Shown here: one piece after another, positions 16,280 to 25,378 of the stretch
How positions within the stretch are numbered: position 1 is the first letter of the stretch
Layout of the letters: every line of letters starts with the position of its first letter
NCBI RefSeq assembly: GCF_000091305.1
Contig: NC_013929.1
Location: 8,680,001 to 8,744,000 of the forward strand
Direction of reading: 5' to 3'
Source: Streptomyces scabiei 87.22
Lineage (GTDB): Bacteria > Actinomycetota > Actinomycetes > Streptomycetales > Streptomycetaceae
DNA length: 64,000 bases
The notes under the pieces: generated by a model
Databases searched by the model: none
The model's input: the letters and a program-made list of their open reading frames with translations, nothing else
Told to the model about the DNA's origin: nothing
Program-made: the position numbers and the translations under genes

Positions 16280-17506
16280 TCAGGCTTTCGTGAAGACGCC
16301 GATGCCGTTCGGGACGGCCCGTTCCGTGCCGTCCGTCGGGTGGTTCCTGACCGTGACGGTGCTCGCGCCGGGCGCGCGGGCCACCAGCGTGGAGGAGCCG
16401 CCGCCGTCCAGGCCGAACGCGTCGGTGGAGCCCAGGCCGCGCAGGGTGGAGGCGACCTCGGCGACGGTCAGCCCCGTGCGGTAGGCGGCGGCGCCGTCCA
16501 GAGCGAGCAGCAGCAGCCGGTGGCCGCCGTCGGCGACACCGGCGGCGGTGCGTACCGCCGAGGTGGTGTCGTCGAGGCCGGGCAGCGGCGCGCCGTCCCG
16601 CAGGACCGGGTAGCCGCCCAGCGCGAACGCGTACGGAGTTCCGGTCGAGGAGACCAGCACGTGCTGGACGTCCACCGTGTCGCCGGGGGAGAGCTTGCGC
16701 AGCCGCTGGGCGCCCGCCTCGCGCCCGACGAGGACCGTCGTGCCCTCCGCGATGGCGCCGCTGCCGGGGGTGCCGGCCGAGCCGACCACGCGGCCGTCCT
16801 CGACCACCACCTCGTGGGTGTCGGTGCTGCACGGTGCCGCCCGGTCGGTGTCCGTGCCGCAGACGGCCCGCATCCGGGAGACGCTGCCCCAGTCCGAGGT
16901 GAACGCCCCGACGGAACCCACCGGCAGGGCGTACTGGTTGAGGCCGCGCAGCGGGAGGTCGCCGTCGGCGGTGGTGACGGACCCGTCGAGGGCGACGCTG
17001 TCCAGGCGGGCCGTGCCGTCGGTCGTGACGCCGAGCACGTCCCGGGTGCTCGTCCCCGGCGGCAGGGCGGGACCGAAGCGCTGGCCCTTCGGTACGGCGG
17101 CCTTGAGCGCGTGCCCGGCGGCGATCGCCGGACCGACCGGTGCCCCGGTGGCCGCGACGCCCGGGTGCTGGGTCTCGGTGATGTTGAAGAAGTCGCCGTT
17201 GACCCCGGCCACGGCTCCCGCCGCGCCGGCCAGCCGGGACACGGTCGCCCGCGCTGCCACCTTCCCCGGGTACAGCAGCCCGACGCCGACCTGCCGGTTG
17301 CGCAGGTCGACGGTCAGCAGATGGGCGTGGGTGACGCCCTGGGCGCCCCTGACGTCGAAGTGGCTGTACTCGACGCCCGGCGCGACGGCGACGGCCCGGG
17401 GCGCGGCGGTGGCCGGTGCCGCGCCCGCCAGGGCCGCGCCGGCCAGCACACTCCACACCGAGAGAACCGTCAGTACCCTGCGCACCCGTCCAGCACGACG
17501 CGTCAC
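16280..17506 (-). CDS. Secreted phosphodiester glycosidase (NAGPA domain)
   Basis: A 408-residue exported protein with a Sec-type signal peptide (RRVLTVLSVWSVLAGAALAGA...ATAAP, cleavage near 35). The rest is the phosphodiester-glycosidase domain of the mammalian N-acetylglucosamine-1-phosphodiester alpha-N-acetylglucosaminidase family (formerly DUF2233). Landmarks are AGVNGDFFNIT (about 99), AFALGGYPVLRDG, and the C-terminal AFGLDGGGSSTLV followed by RAVPNGIGVF. It probably removes a sugar from a phosphodiester on cell-wall or extracellular glycans. Two cysteines in VCGTDTDRAAPCST may form a disulfide. Confidence 0.87.
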   Translation of the reverse strand: MTRRAGRVRRVLTVLSVWSVLAGAALAGAAPATAAPRAVAVAPGVEYSHFDVRGAQGVTHAHLLTVDLRNRQVGVGLLYPGKVAARATVSRLAGAAGAVAGVNGDFFNITETQHPGVAATGAPVGPAIAAGHALKAAVPKGQRFGPALPPGTSTRDVLGVTTDGTARLDSVALDGSVTTADGDLPLRGLNQYALPVGSVGAFTSDWGSVSRMRAVCGTDTDRAAPCSTDTHEVVVEDGRVVGSAGTPGSGAIAEGTTVLVGREAGAQRLRKLSPGDTVDVQHVLVSSTGTPYAFALGGYPVLRDGAPLPGLDDTTSAVRTAAGVADGGHRLLLLALDGAAAYRTGLTVAEVASTLRGLGSTDAFGLDGGGSSTLVARAPGASTVTVRNHPTDGTERAVPNGIGVFTKA

Positions 17507-17564
17507 GGCGCCCCCTGATGTCTCGTCAACCGTTCCCAGGACTCAGGGAAAGTGCACCAGACGA

Positions 17565-17939
17565 CTACCGGCCGGGCGGCGCCTCGGCTCCGACGACGCG
17601 GGAACGGATGAGAAAACGCACCCCTTCGGGTGCCTCCAGCGAGAAGCCGCCGCCCCGGCCCGGTACGACGTCGACGATCAGCCGGGTGTGGCTCCACACC
17701 TCGTACTGGCCGCGGGACATCCAGAACCCGACGCTCTCGTCGACCCCGTCCACGGTCAGCTCCGCGAGGAGGACGTCGGAGTCCCCCGTGCGGAACTCGC
17801 CGTCCGGGTAGCACATGGGGGAGCTGCCGTCGCAGCAGCCGCCCGACTGGTGGAACATCAAAGGGCCGTGGGCCGCCCGCAGCCGCCGTACGAGATCGGC
17901 GGCCGCGGGGGTCAGCTCGACGCGCGGGACGACATCCAT
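17565..17939 (-). CDS. DUF779 protein
   Basis: A 124-residue cytoplasmic protein of the DUF779 family, recognised by HQSGGCCDGSSPMCYP (30-45) with three close cysteines, and GFWMSRGQYEVWSHT. Members usually neighbour aldehyde or alcohol dehydrogenase genes and their role is not established. Here the neighbours are secreted hydrolases, so the customary context is missing. The CC...C cluster suggests metal or persulfide chemistry, which is inference. Confidence 0.88.
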   Translation of the reverse strand: MDVVPRVELTPAAADLVRRLRAAHGPLMFHQSGGCCDGSSPMCYPDGEFRTGDSDVLLAELTVDGVDESVGFWMSRGQYEVWSHTRLIVDVVPGRGGGFSLEAPEGVRFLIRSRVVGAEAPPGR

Positions 17940-17997
17940 GGCCGCAGTGAACGCCCGGGCAGGTTGCGAGGACGTTGCGTGCGCCCCGCCGCGGTGG

Positions 17998-19185
17998 TCA
18001 GGCGCCCGGTGTCCAGCCGGCCAGCCAGCCGGTGACCTCCTGGCCGGACGCCTGTGCGTCGCTCAGGTGCGGGCGGTCGGAGCTCGCGCCGCCCGATCCC
18101 GGACCGGTGTTCCGGTACTCGGCGAAACGGTCGTCCTTCCAGGAGAAGCCGCTCATGTCGGTCCACGGCGCGGTCCGGATCGCCGCGCTGAGGCTGGTGT
18201 TGCGGACCGTGGTCTGGGGGTCGAGCGAGGCGTCACCGCCCGCGTGCCAGGGGCGGCCGAGGTGGAAGCTCCGGTCGGACACGTCACCGTTGACGGTGGA
18301 GTTGGTAATCAGGAAGCCCTTGCGGCCGGCGGCGGTGCTCGGTGCGGTGACGTAGCCGGCCGAGGTGCCGTTCCAGCGCTTCTTCAGGGTGATGACCGAC
18401 CGGTCGACGGCGGCCGTGGCCCTGCCGAAGATGAAGTCGACGTTGCCGATGACGTAGGAGTTCACGACGTAGACCCGGCCCAGCCTGTCCTTCGAGGCGG
18501 TGTCCAGCAGCAGGGTGTCCTGGTCGCCGGTCACGATGACGTTGTCGAGGAGCACCTTGTCGGCCGCCGTGCGCAGCGCGACCGCCTGCTGGTCCTTGAG
18601 GGACTGGTTGGCGGCCTCGTCGAAGTCGTTGGAGAGGGTCAGGTTGCGGGCCTGGAAGTCGTCCGCCTCCACGGCGACGGTGGCGCTGCCGCCGGTGCCG
18701 TAGGTGCCGCCGCCCGGCTTGGGCGTGCCCGCCGCGTTGTTGTACACGATGGTGGTCTCCTTGCGGCTGCCGCCCGTGCCCTGGATGGTGACGTGCGGCT
18801 TGTTGGAGGGGACCTTGACGAGTTCCCGGTAGGTGCCCGGCCTGACCGAGATCACCACCCGCGAGGGGTTGTTCGCGGGCACCGCGTCGACGGCCTTCTG
18901 CACGCTGGTGAACTGGCCGCTGCCGTCCTTGGCGACGGTGAGGGTGGTGGCCGCGGCGGCCTTGGCGGCCACCGTCGTGCCGATCGAACTCCGGTGTCCC
19001 GTAGCGGACATGAGCAGCGCCGGCACGTCGGCCGCCGCGGCCGCGCGGGGCTGCGCGTCCTCGCCGAACACTCCGAGGACCGTGCCGTGGGCCATGGTCC
19101 CGGCGGCGACGAGGGACAGGGGGACACCGGCCGCGAGGGCGGTGCTCCTTCTGCGGTGGCGGGCCTTGCCGCGGTTCTCGCTCAT
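17998..19185 (-). CDS. Secreted pectinesterase (CE8)
   Basis: Demethylates pectin outside the cell, opening it to lyases. The protein has 395 residues. A basic N-terminus (SENRGKARHRRRSTALAAG) leads a signal segment, and an Ala-rich stretch runs to about residue 80. The beta-helix starts at LTVAKDGSGQFTSVQKAVDAVP. Catalytic aspartates sit in GDQDTLLLD and GNVDFIFG; LGRPW holds the substrate-binding Arg/Trp. The ATG at 19185 has GGAAG upstream. The 395-base region before it holds a CTGGAA/TTCCAG palindrome that may bind a pectin-responsive regulator. Confidence 0.93.
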   Translation of the reverse strand: MSENRGKARHRRRSTALAAGVPLSLVAAGTMAHGTVLGVFGEDAQPRAAAAADVPALLMSATGHRSSIGTTVAAKAAAATTLTVAKDGSGQFTSVQKAVDAVPANNPSRVVISVRPGTYRELVKVPSNKPHVTIQGTGGSRKETTIVYNNAAGTPKPGGGTYGTGGSATVAVEADDFQARNLTLSNDFDEAANQSLKDQQAVALRTAADKVLLDNVIVTGDQDTLLLDTASKDRLGRVYVVNSYVIGNVDFIFGRATAAVDRSVITLKKRWNGTSAGYVTAPSTAAGRKGFLITNSTVNGDVSDRSFHLGRPWHAGGDASLDPQTTVRNTSLSAAIRTAPWTDMSGFSWKDDRFAEYRNTGPGSGGASSDRPHLSDAQASGQEVTGWLAGWTPGA

Positions 19186-19580
19186 GCGTCGCTTCCGTTC
19201 CGTGTGGGGGAGGGAGCCGTCAGACGGGCAGTCGCCGCCGGAGGCACCGGGGTTGCCGCCCCCGGGGACGGGATCCGGCCTAAGAACGGGACCACCGGAC
19301 CGGTGGCGGGGACGGCCGGAAATCGACTCCGGCGGGCGGGCTGGAACGTTCCAGGTCCCCCGCCCCGGACCCGCCCCGGCCGTTGACACGTGTGCGCGGG
19401 TCAGGATCGGGCCGTCACGGCAACACATCGATTACGTTGTTCACTTGACTACCGGGCGTCACACGCGATTGGCTCCGCCCAGCGAAAGTCAGCCAGTCGC
19501 CGCACGTCATCGCGGTGATGACGGCGGCCTCGCTCTCCCCGACCTCCCACCCCGGTCGCACAGCGAGGTGCCGCGCCCCC
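19186..19580. promoter_or_regulatory. Divergent intergenic region with 14-bp palindrome
   Basis: This region lies between the pectinesterase and sugar-binding-protein genes. The perfect palindrome CTGGAACGTTCCAG is at 19341-19354. TTGACA at 19383-19388, followed by an ACACGTGT palindrome, is a -35 candidate for the rightward gene. No gene is seen in it. Confidence 0.5.
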
Positions 19581-20588
19581 ATGAACCCCTCTCCCGTGCC
19601 CCACAGGTTCCTCACCGCCTTCCGTGCCACGGCCCTCGCCGCGGCTCTCTGCCTGACCGTCGTCGGCTGCTCCGTCCTCGGCGGCTCGCAGGACGGTGCG
19701 GACACGGACACGTCGGGGGTCCCGGGCGGGATGAAGGTCGCGCTGATCACGCACAGCGCCGAGGGGGACGCCTTCTGGGACCTGGTCCGCAAGGGCGCCG
19801 AGGCCGCAGCCGCGAAGGACGGCATCGAGCTGACGTTCGTCAGCGACCCCGACCCCGCGGGGCAGGCGAAACTGGTGCGGGACGCGATCGCCGACAAGGT
19901 CGACGGCATCGCGGTGACCCTCGCCAAGCCGCAGGCCGTGCGCGGCGCGGTCGCCGAGGCCCGCGCCGCGGGCATACCCGTGGTGGGCCTCAACTCCGGC
20001 ATCGGTGCCTGGCGGGCCCAGGGCCTGCTGGGTTTCTACGGCCAGGACGAGAGCGTCGCCGGCCGGGCGCTCGGCAACGAACTCGACGCCCGCGCCGCCA
20101 AGCGCGCCCTGTGCGTCATCCACGAGCGCGGCAACGTCGCCCTGGAGGCCCGCTGCGCCGGCGTACGCAAGACCTTCGGCGGGCAGACCGAGAACCTGTA
20201 CGTCGACGGCACCGACATGGACGCGGTGACCGACGCGATCGCCGCGAAGCTCCGTCAGGACCCGTCCATCGACGAGGTCGTCACGCTCGGGGCGCAGTTC
20301 GCGCTCGCCGCCGTGGACTCCGTGGGCGACGCCGGCAGCAAGGCCGAGGTCGCCACGTTCGACCTCAACAAGGACCTGGTCAAGGCCGTACGGGACGGGG
20401 ACGTCCAGTTCGCCGTCGACCAACAGCCCTACCTGCAGGGATATCTGGCGGTCGACGGGCTGTGGCTGTACCGGACCAACGGCAACGTCAGCGGTGGCGG
20501 CGTCGCCCCGGTGCTCACCGGCCCCGCCTTCGTGACCAGGAAGAACATCGCCGGCATCGCCAGGTTCGCGGCGAACGGGACCCGCTGA
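19581..20588 (+). CDS. Sugar ABC transporter substrate-binding lipoprotein
   Basis: A 335-residue extracellular binding protein of the RbsB/periplasmic-binding-protein type 1 family. The signal peptide ends in a lipobox, LTVVGCSVLGG, so it is anchored by a diacylglyceryl-Cys at about residue 32. The mature part shows KVALITHSAEGDAFWDLVRKG, the usual ribose/galactose-type opening, and GIPVVGLNSGIG. No permease or ATPase gene is adjacent, so it must use partners elsewhere or act as a sensor. It lies next to the conservon and divergent from the pectinesterase. The sugar ligand cannot be told. Confidence 0.88.
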   Translation: MNPSPVPHRFLTAFRATALAAALCLTVVGCSVLGGSQDGADTDTSGVPGGMKVALITHSAEGDAFWDLVRKGAEAAAAKDGIELTFVSDPDPAGQAKLVRDAIADKVDGIAVTLAKPQAVRGAVAEARAAGIPVVGLNSGIGAWRAQGLLGFYGQDESVAGRALGNELDARAAKRALCVIHERGNVALEARCAGVRKTFGGQTENLYVDGTDMDAVTDAIAAKLRQDPSIDEVVTLGAQFALAAVDSVGDAGSKAEVATFDLNKDLVKAVRDGDVQFAVDQQPYLQGYLAVDGLWLYRTNGNVSGGGVAPVLTGPAFVTRKNIAGIARFAANGTR

Positions 20589-20593
20589 CGTGA

Positions 20594-20641
20594 CGCGTCC
20601 GGGCCACCGCGCGCCCTCGCGTCCGGGCCACCGCGCGCTCC
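20594..20641. repeat. Two tandem 24-bp direct repeats
   Basis: Two 24-bp units, 20594-20617 and 20618-20641, begin CGCGTCCGGGCCACCGCGCG. They are identical except for two bases near the end. They lie immediately after the lipoprotein stop, before the conservon. Confidence 0.8.
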
Positions 20642-20908
20642 CGCGGCGAGAGCCCGTAGCCCGCCGCGCGCGGACAAACGGAACCTTCCGTTCGGGCACG
20701 GCCGAGCCACGCGCCCCAAGTATCCGGAACGGTCGTGTAACGGCGACGCCAAACTTCCCACCACCCCTGCGACGTGCGCTCACTTGTACGGATAACATCC
20801 TCCGCATCCCCTGTGCGCCCCACTGACAGGTGTCCACCCACCGATTCCGGACCCCTGCCGCCCCGCCCCCGCTCCCTTCCGCTCCCCGCCAACCGCCCAA
20901 GGACGACG
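20642..20908 (+). promoter_or_regulatory. Upstream region of the conservon
   Basis: Non-coding. AACGGAA-CC-TTCCGTT (20677-20692) is a perfect inverted repeat with a 2-base spacer. TTGTACGGATAACAT around 20790 resembles a -10 region for cvnA. I see no reading frame with coding character. Confidence 0.4.
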
Positions 20909-23338
20909 ATGCCCCCACGGACCGGCGCCCGGCGCCGTCTCGGCTCCATACGTCTCTCGCTGATCCTCCTGGCTCTGATCCCCAGCGTCACGCTGGCCGT
21001 GAGCTGGGGTGTGACGACGACCCAGATGTTCTCGGAGGGCCTGCAGCTGCGGACGCAGACCGGTCTGAGCAAGTCCACCGGTGCCATGGGAACCGAGGCG
21101 ACCCTCGCCCTGCAACGTGAGCGGGCCCTGTCCGCCGCCTACATGGCGACCCCCGGCAGCTCCATGGACGCGCTGCGGCGGCAGCGCCGGGAGACCGACC
21201 GGGCGGTCGCCAAGCTGGACCGCCGCGCGAGCGAGATCGAGCGCGCCCCCGACCGTATCGGCGACCAGCTGTACTCGGTGATGGGCGCCTCCAACAGCCT
21301 GGAGTACTACCGGGACCAGGTGGACAACCCCACCGACATCACGCCCGAGCAGGTCCTGGAGCACTACGGCTCGATCATCGACGGCCAGATCCACGCCTTC
21401 CAGCAGCTGACCCAGGTCGACGACGGCGACCTCACCTCGCAGGCCGGTCCCCTCGTCACCATCGCGCAGGCCGCGGAGCTGGTCTCCCAGGAGGACGCGA
21501 TCCTCACCCTCAACTGGCCCTCGGGCCGTCTCGACGAACCCACCCGCAACGGTTTCGCCCAGGTGGTCAACGCCCGCCGCTGGCTCGTCGACAACCAGCT
21601 CGTCCCCTCGCTGGAGGGCGAGGTGAAGACCGAGGTCGAGCGGATCGTCCAGGGCGGGGACTGGCGGGCGCTGCAGTCCGTGGAGGACGAGGTCCTCTCG
21701 GCCCGCACCACGGGCGACGGCGCCTCCCGCCACACCCGACTGCCGCAGGCGCAGGCGCGCTGGGACGCCGCGATGACGAAGCTCTCCACCCAGTACGAGC
21801 AACTGATCCGCCAGCAGACCCAGGGCCTGCTGGACCGCAGCGGCGAGGAGGCGCGCGGGCTGCTGATCACGGCCGGTTCGCTGAGCGCCGGCGGTCTCGC
21901 CGCGCTGCTGCTGTGCATCGTGATGTCCTGGCGCATCACCCGCTCGCTGTCCCGCCGGCTCACCGGACTGCGCACGGCCACCCTCAGCCTCGCCGAGGAA
22001 CGGCTGCCCGACATCGTCGCCCGCCTCGACCGGGGCGAGAAGGTCGACGCCGACGCCGCCTCGGCCCCGCTGGACTACGGCACCGACGAGCTCGGCCAGG
22101 TCGCCAAGGCGTTCAACGCCGCCCAGCGCACCGCCGTCCACACCGCCGTGGAACTCGCCGACACCCGGCGCGGCTTCCAGCGCGTCATCCTCGGCATCGC
22201 CCGGCAGAGCCAGAACCTGGTCAACCTCCAGCTCACCAAGCTGGACCAGCTCGAACGCCGTCACCAGGACCCCGAGATCCTCAAGGGCCTCTACGAACTG
22301 GACTCCACCGCGAGCCAGTTGCGCCGCTACGAGGAGAACCTGGTCATCATCAGCGGTGAGCGCCCCGGCCGCAGCTGGACCGAACCGGTCGCGCTCATCG
22401 ACATCCTGCGCAGCGCCGTCGGCGAGGTCGCCCAGTACCAGCGGGTGGAGGTGCACGCCGACGACGACGTGTGGATCGCCCCGCCCGCCGTGGCCGACAT
22501 CATCCACCTCCTCGCCGAACTCATCGACAACGCGACCTCGTACTCGCCCGCCCCGAGTCCCGTCAGCGTCCGCGCCGCGACCGTCGCCAAGGGGCTCGCC
22601 CTGGAGGTCGAGGACCGGGGCCTCGGCATGTCCGAGGAGGACTACGCCGCGTTCAACGCCCAGCTGGCGGTGCCCCCGCAGTTCGACGTGGTCGCGCTCG
22701 CCGACGACCTCCGGCTCGGCATGTTCGTCATCGCCCGGCTCGCCACCCGGCACGGCATCACCGTCACCCTGCGCGCCTCGCCGTACGGCGGCACCACCGC
22801 GATCGTCCTGATCCCCGACGAGACGGTGGTCCGCGAGGCACCCGCCGACGACGAGGACGGCCCCGAGACCGCCGAACCGCCCGCGCGCAGCTCTCTGGTG
22901 GCCGCCCGGGTCGCCGCCGCGCCGGGCCCCGGCCCGGACGCCACGTCCGTACGCCGGGAACCGGACGGTACGGCGCCGGAGACCGTGGCGGATGAGGCGG
23001 GCGACCCCTCCCTCGTGAGCTCCGACCCCTCCCCGGGTGCGAACGGGACGCGGCCGGCCGCCGAGAGGAAGCCCAGGGCCGGCAAGAAGGGCGGCCCGAT
23101 GCCGTTGCCGCGCCGGATTCCGCAGACCAGTCTGGCGGCCGAGCTGAAGGAGGAGTCCGGACCCTGCCCCGACGGTGACGACGACGACTTCACGGCCGAG
23201 CGGGCGGCGTCCTCGCTCGCCGGCTTCCAGCGCGGAACCCTCCGGGCCCGTGACGACGACGCGGAATCCGAGTACGCCCCGGGGGAGGAATCCGTATCCG
23301 AAGAACCGGGGGACCGCGTCCCCGCCTCCGGCACCTGA
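20909..23338 (+). CDS. cvnA: Conservon sensor histidine-kinase-like protein CvnA
   Basis: First gene of a conservon (cvnA-B-C-D), a streptomycete four-gene signalling unit acting at the membrane. The ATG at 20909 (MPPRTGARRRLG) follows AAGGA; 809 residues. Transmembrane helices lie at about 15-37 and 325-347 and flank a helical extracellular nitrate/nitrite-sensing (NIT-like) domain. A HAMP-like segment and a HATPase domain follow (about 540-660: ELIDNATSYSPAPS, EDRGLGMS, GGTTAIVLIP). There is no obvious phospho-acceptor His box, as usual in CvnA. The last ~150 residues are a disordered Pro/Glu-rich tail. Confidence 0.92.
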   Translation: MPPRTGARRRLGSIRLSLILLALIPSVTLAVSWGVTTTQMFSEGLQLRTQTGLSKSTGAMGTEATLALQRERALSAAYMATPGSSMDALRRQRRETDRAVAKLDRRASEIERAPDRIGDQLYSVMGASNSLEYYRDQVDNPTDITPEQVLEHYGSIIDGQIHAFQQLTQVDDGDLTSQAGPLVTIAQAAELVSQEDAILTLNWPSGRLDEPTRNGFAQVVNARRWLVDNQLVPSLEGEVKTEVERIVQGGDWRALQSVEDEVLSARTTGDGASRHTRLPQAQARWDAAMTKLSTQYEQLIRQQTQGLLDRSGEEARGLLITAGSLSAGGLAALLLCIVMSWRITRSLSRRLTGLRTATLSLAEERLPDIVARLDRGEKVDADAASAPLDYGTDELGQVAKAFNAAQRTAVHTAVELADTRRGFQRVILGIARQSQNLVNLQLTKLDQLERRHQDPEILKGLYELDSTASQLRRYEENLVIISGERPGRSWTEPVALIDILRSAVGEVAQYQRVEVHADDDVWIAPPAVADIIHLLAELIDNATSYSPAPSPVSVRAATVAKGLALEVEDRGLGMSEEDYAAFNAQLAVPPQFDVVALADDLRLGMFVIARLATRHGITVTLRASPYGGTTAIVLIPDETVVREAPADDEDGPETAEPPARSSLVAARVAAAPGPGPDATSVRREPDGTAPETVADEAGDPSLVSSDPSPGANGTRPAAERKPRAGKKGGPMPLPRRIPQTSLAAELKEESGPCPDGDDDDFTAERAASSLAGFQRGTLRARDDDAESEYAPGEESVSEEPGDRVPASGT

Positions 23339-23384
23339 CGGCCCATCGACTCCCCACGCAGACCGCTCTTTGAAGGACACACAG

Positions 23385-23813
23385 ATGACACGCCCCATCC
23401 CCGCCACGCACAGTCAGCTCGACCAGCTGCTCACCGGACTGGTGGACCGGGTCGCCGAGGTCGACCACGCCGTCGTGCTCTCCGAGGACGGACTGGTCGT
23501 CAGCAAGTCCACCGCTTTCCTGCGCGACGACGCCGAGCGGCTCGCGGCGACCGCGTCCGGCCTGATGAGCCTCAGCAAGGGCGTCAGCATGGACTTCCGC
23601 GGCGGTCCCGTGCGCCAGTTGCTCATCGAGATGGGCAACGCCTTCCTCATCCTCACCAACGCCGGCCCCGGCGCCAACCTCGCCGTGCTGACCCGTCAGG
23701 GCGCCGACGTCGGCGTGGTCGCGTACCAGATGAACATGCTGGTGAAGAAGATCGGCGAGCACCTCAGCGCGGCCCCACGCACCGGTGCCGTCGCGGCCGA
23801 CAGCGGCGAGTGA
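23385..23813 (+). CDS. cvnB: Roadblock/LC7 protein CvnB
   Basis: A 142-residue roadblock/LC7-fold protein, second gene of the conservon. Members act as GTPase-regulating scaffolds between the kinase and the G protein. Visible features: LDQLLTGLVDRVAEVDHAVVLSEDG, the typical LC7 opening, and QLLIEMGNAFLILTNAG. The ATG at 23385 follows GAAGGA. It lies 46 bases after cvnA, and its stop is followed one base later by the cvnC start. Confidence 0.93.
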   Translation: MTRPIPATHSQLDQLLTGLVDRVAEVDHAVVLSEDGLVVSKSTAFLRDDAERLAATASGLMSLSKGVSMDFRGGPVRQLLIEMGNAFLILTNAGPGANLAVLTRQGADVGVVAYQMNMLVKKIGEHLSAAPRTGAVAADSGE

Positions 23814-23814
23814 G

Positions 23815-24171
23815 GTGAACGGAGGCGATGCGGCGGGCCGGCTGGTTCGCCCGTTCACCCTGACGGGCGGCCGGACCCGGCCCGCCCGTGGCGACTTCAC
23901 CCTCATCACGATGGTGGTGGCCGTGGACCCGCAGCCGGCCGGCGGCACCCGGCCCCAGCCGGAGCACGCCCGCATCCTCAGACTGTGCGCGAGACCGATC
24001 GTGGTGGCGGAGCTGGCGACCGGCCTCGACCTGCCGGTCAGCGTGGTCGCCATCATGCTCTGCGACCTGCTGGAAGCGGGCCGGATCAGTGTGCGCCAGC
24101 CGCGCCTGATCTCCCGCAACCCCGACCTGGACCTGCTGAAGAAAGTGAGGGACGGTCTTGGCCGGCTCTGA
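23815..24171 (+). CDS. cvnC: DUF742 protein CvnC
   Basis: A 118-residue DUF742 protein, third gene of the conservon, winged-helix-like. The GTG at 23815 (VNGGDAAGRLVRPFTLTGG) starts one base after the cvnB stop, so it is translationally coupled. Family marks are RLVRPFTLTGGRT at the N-terminus, the ICARPIVVAEL-like LCARPIVVAELATGLDLP, and LISRNPDLDLLKKVRDGL at the end. It overlaps cvnD by 14 bases. It is thought to bind the G protein in this system. Confidence 0.92.
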   Translation: MNGGDAAGRLVRPFTLTGGRTRPARGDFTLITMVVAVDPQPAGGTRPQPEHARILRLCARPIVVAELATGLDLPVSVVAIMLCDLLEAGRISVRQPRLISRNPDLDLLKKVRDGLGRL

Positions 24172-24733
24172 CCCCCAGGGGATCTCGGCTCCCGACACGG
24201 TGAAGATCCTCATCGCCGGCGGGTTCGGCGTCGGGAAGACGACCATGGTCGGCTCGGTCAGCGAGATCGTCCCGCTGCGCACCGAGGAACCCCTCACGAC
24301 GGCCGGTCTCGACGTCGACGACCTCGACGGTATTCCCGAGAAGCACGCCACCACGGTGGCCCTCGACTTCGGCCGGATCAGCATCGGCCAGGACCTCGTG
24401 CTCTATCTGTTCGGCACACCCGGACAGCAGCGGTTCTGGTTCATGTGGAACGACCTCGCGATCGGCGCCCTGGGCGCCGTCGTCCTGGTCGACGTGCGCC
24501 GGCCGGAGTCCAGCTTCGCCGCCATCGACTTCTTCGAGCGCCGCAAGATCCCGTTCGTCATCGGCGTCAACGGCTTCCACGGCGAGCACCCCTACGAACC
24601 CGAGGTGATCCGGGAGTCCCTGGCGCTGCCGGAGAACACCCCCGTCCTGCTCTTCGACGCCCGTGAACGCGCCTCCTGCCGCGACGTCCTGATCGCCCTC
24701 CTGGACCAGCTGATCGCCACGTCGGCCCGCTGA
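24158..24733 (+). CDS. cvnD: Small GTP-binding protein CvnD
   Basis: A Ras-like GTPase of 191 residues, last gene of the conservon. It starts at a TTG at 24158 within the end of cvnC, with GTGAGGG upstream, so the overlap is 14 bases. GFGVGKTTM (P-loop) lies at about 23-31, TTAGLDVDDLDG follows, and FGTPGQQRFWFMW is the switch II (G3) motif, with Gln for the catalytic position. Base specificity is carried by GVNGFHG in place of NKxD. Conservons often end with a cytochrome P450 gene; here a convergent TetR gene follows after 11 bases. Confidence 0.93.
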   Translation: MAGSDPQGISAPDTVKILIAGGFGVGKTTMVGSVSEIVPLRTEEPLTTAGLDVDDLDGIPEKHATTVALDFGRISIGQDLVLYLFGTPGQQRFWFMWNDLAIGALGAVVLVDVRRPESSFAAIDFFERRKIPFVIGVNGFHGEHPYEPEVIRESLALPENTPVLLFDARERASCRDVLIALLDQLIATSAR

Positions 24734-24744
24734 CGCCGGTGGCC

Positions 24745-25350
24745 CTACGGGCGGACCTCCTCGCGGACCAGACCGGCCACATGGTCGGTGATGGTGTCGA
24801 GGATGTCCGCCCAGGCCGCGTCGTCGCCCAGGACCAGGAAGTTGAGGGTGAGACCGTCCGTCATGGCGGCCAGATAGCGGGCCAGCACCGGGACGGGCAC
24901 CGTCAGTTCGAACCCCATCGTCCGGCGCAACTGCTCGATCAGATCGGCGTAGGTGACGCGGTACATCTCGTACTGCCGCCGCGCCAGGTGCTCGAACCCG
25001 GGCTCCCGCAGGGCGTACTGGGTCAGCTCGTAGGTGAGCATGTGCTCGCCCGGGTGGGCGGACACATGGTCCCAGTACGCCTGGAAACCGGCCCGGACGG
25101 TCTCCCTGAGCGTCTCCCTCGGCCGGATCGCCTCCCGCACCAGGGCCACGTAGTGCCCGCTGATGGTGGTGATGACGGACTCGATCAGCTCCTGCTTCGA
25201 CTCGAAGCAGTAGTGGAAGACGCTCAGCGACACGCCCGCCTCGGCCGCGATGGACCGGGTCGTCGTCCTGGGGACTCCGTCCCGGGTCATCGCGCGGATC
25301 GCGGCCTCGGTGAGCTGTCTGCGTCGCTCGGCCGACGGCAGGCGTGCCAT
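24745..25350 (-). CDS. TetR-family transcriptional regulator
   Basis: A 201-residue regulator starting at the ATG 25350 (MARLPSAERRRQ). The helix-turn-helix spans about 10-55, with AGVSLSVFHYCFESKQEL. The C-terminal domain resembles the BetI-like TetR_C branch (HMLTYELTQYAL). It lies 28 bases downstream of the M19-like gene on the same strand, so the two may be co-transcribed and the regulator may control that gene. Convergent with cvnD. Confidence 0.9.
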   Translation of the reverse strand: MARLPSAERRRQLTEAAIRAMTRDGVPRTTTRSIAAEAGVSLSVFHYCFESKQELIESVITTISGHYVALVREAIRPRETLRETVRAGFQAYWDHVSAHPGEHMLTYELTQYALREPGFEHLARRQYEMYRVTYADLIEQLRRTMGFELTVPVPVLARYLAAMTDGLTLNFLVLGDDAAWADILDTITDHVAGLVREEVRP

Positions 25351-25378
25351 GTGGATCCCTTTCCCCCGTGGAATGCGG

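Noticed and set aside
20780..23407. 875-codon minus-strand frame over cvnA
   Set aside because: Low-complexity Gly/Arg/Val composition, no ribosome site, and the plus strand encodes a recognisable conservon protein.
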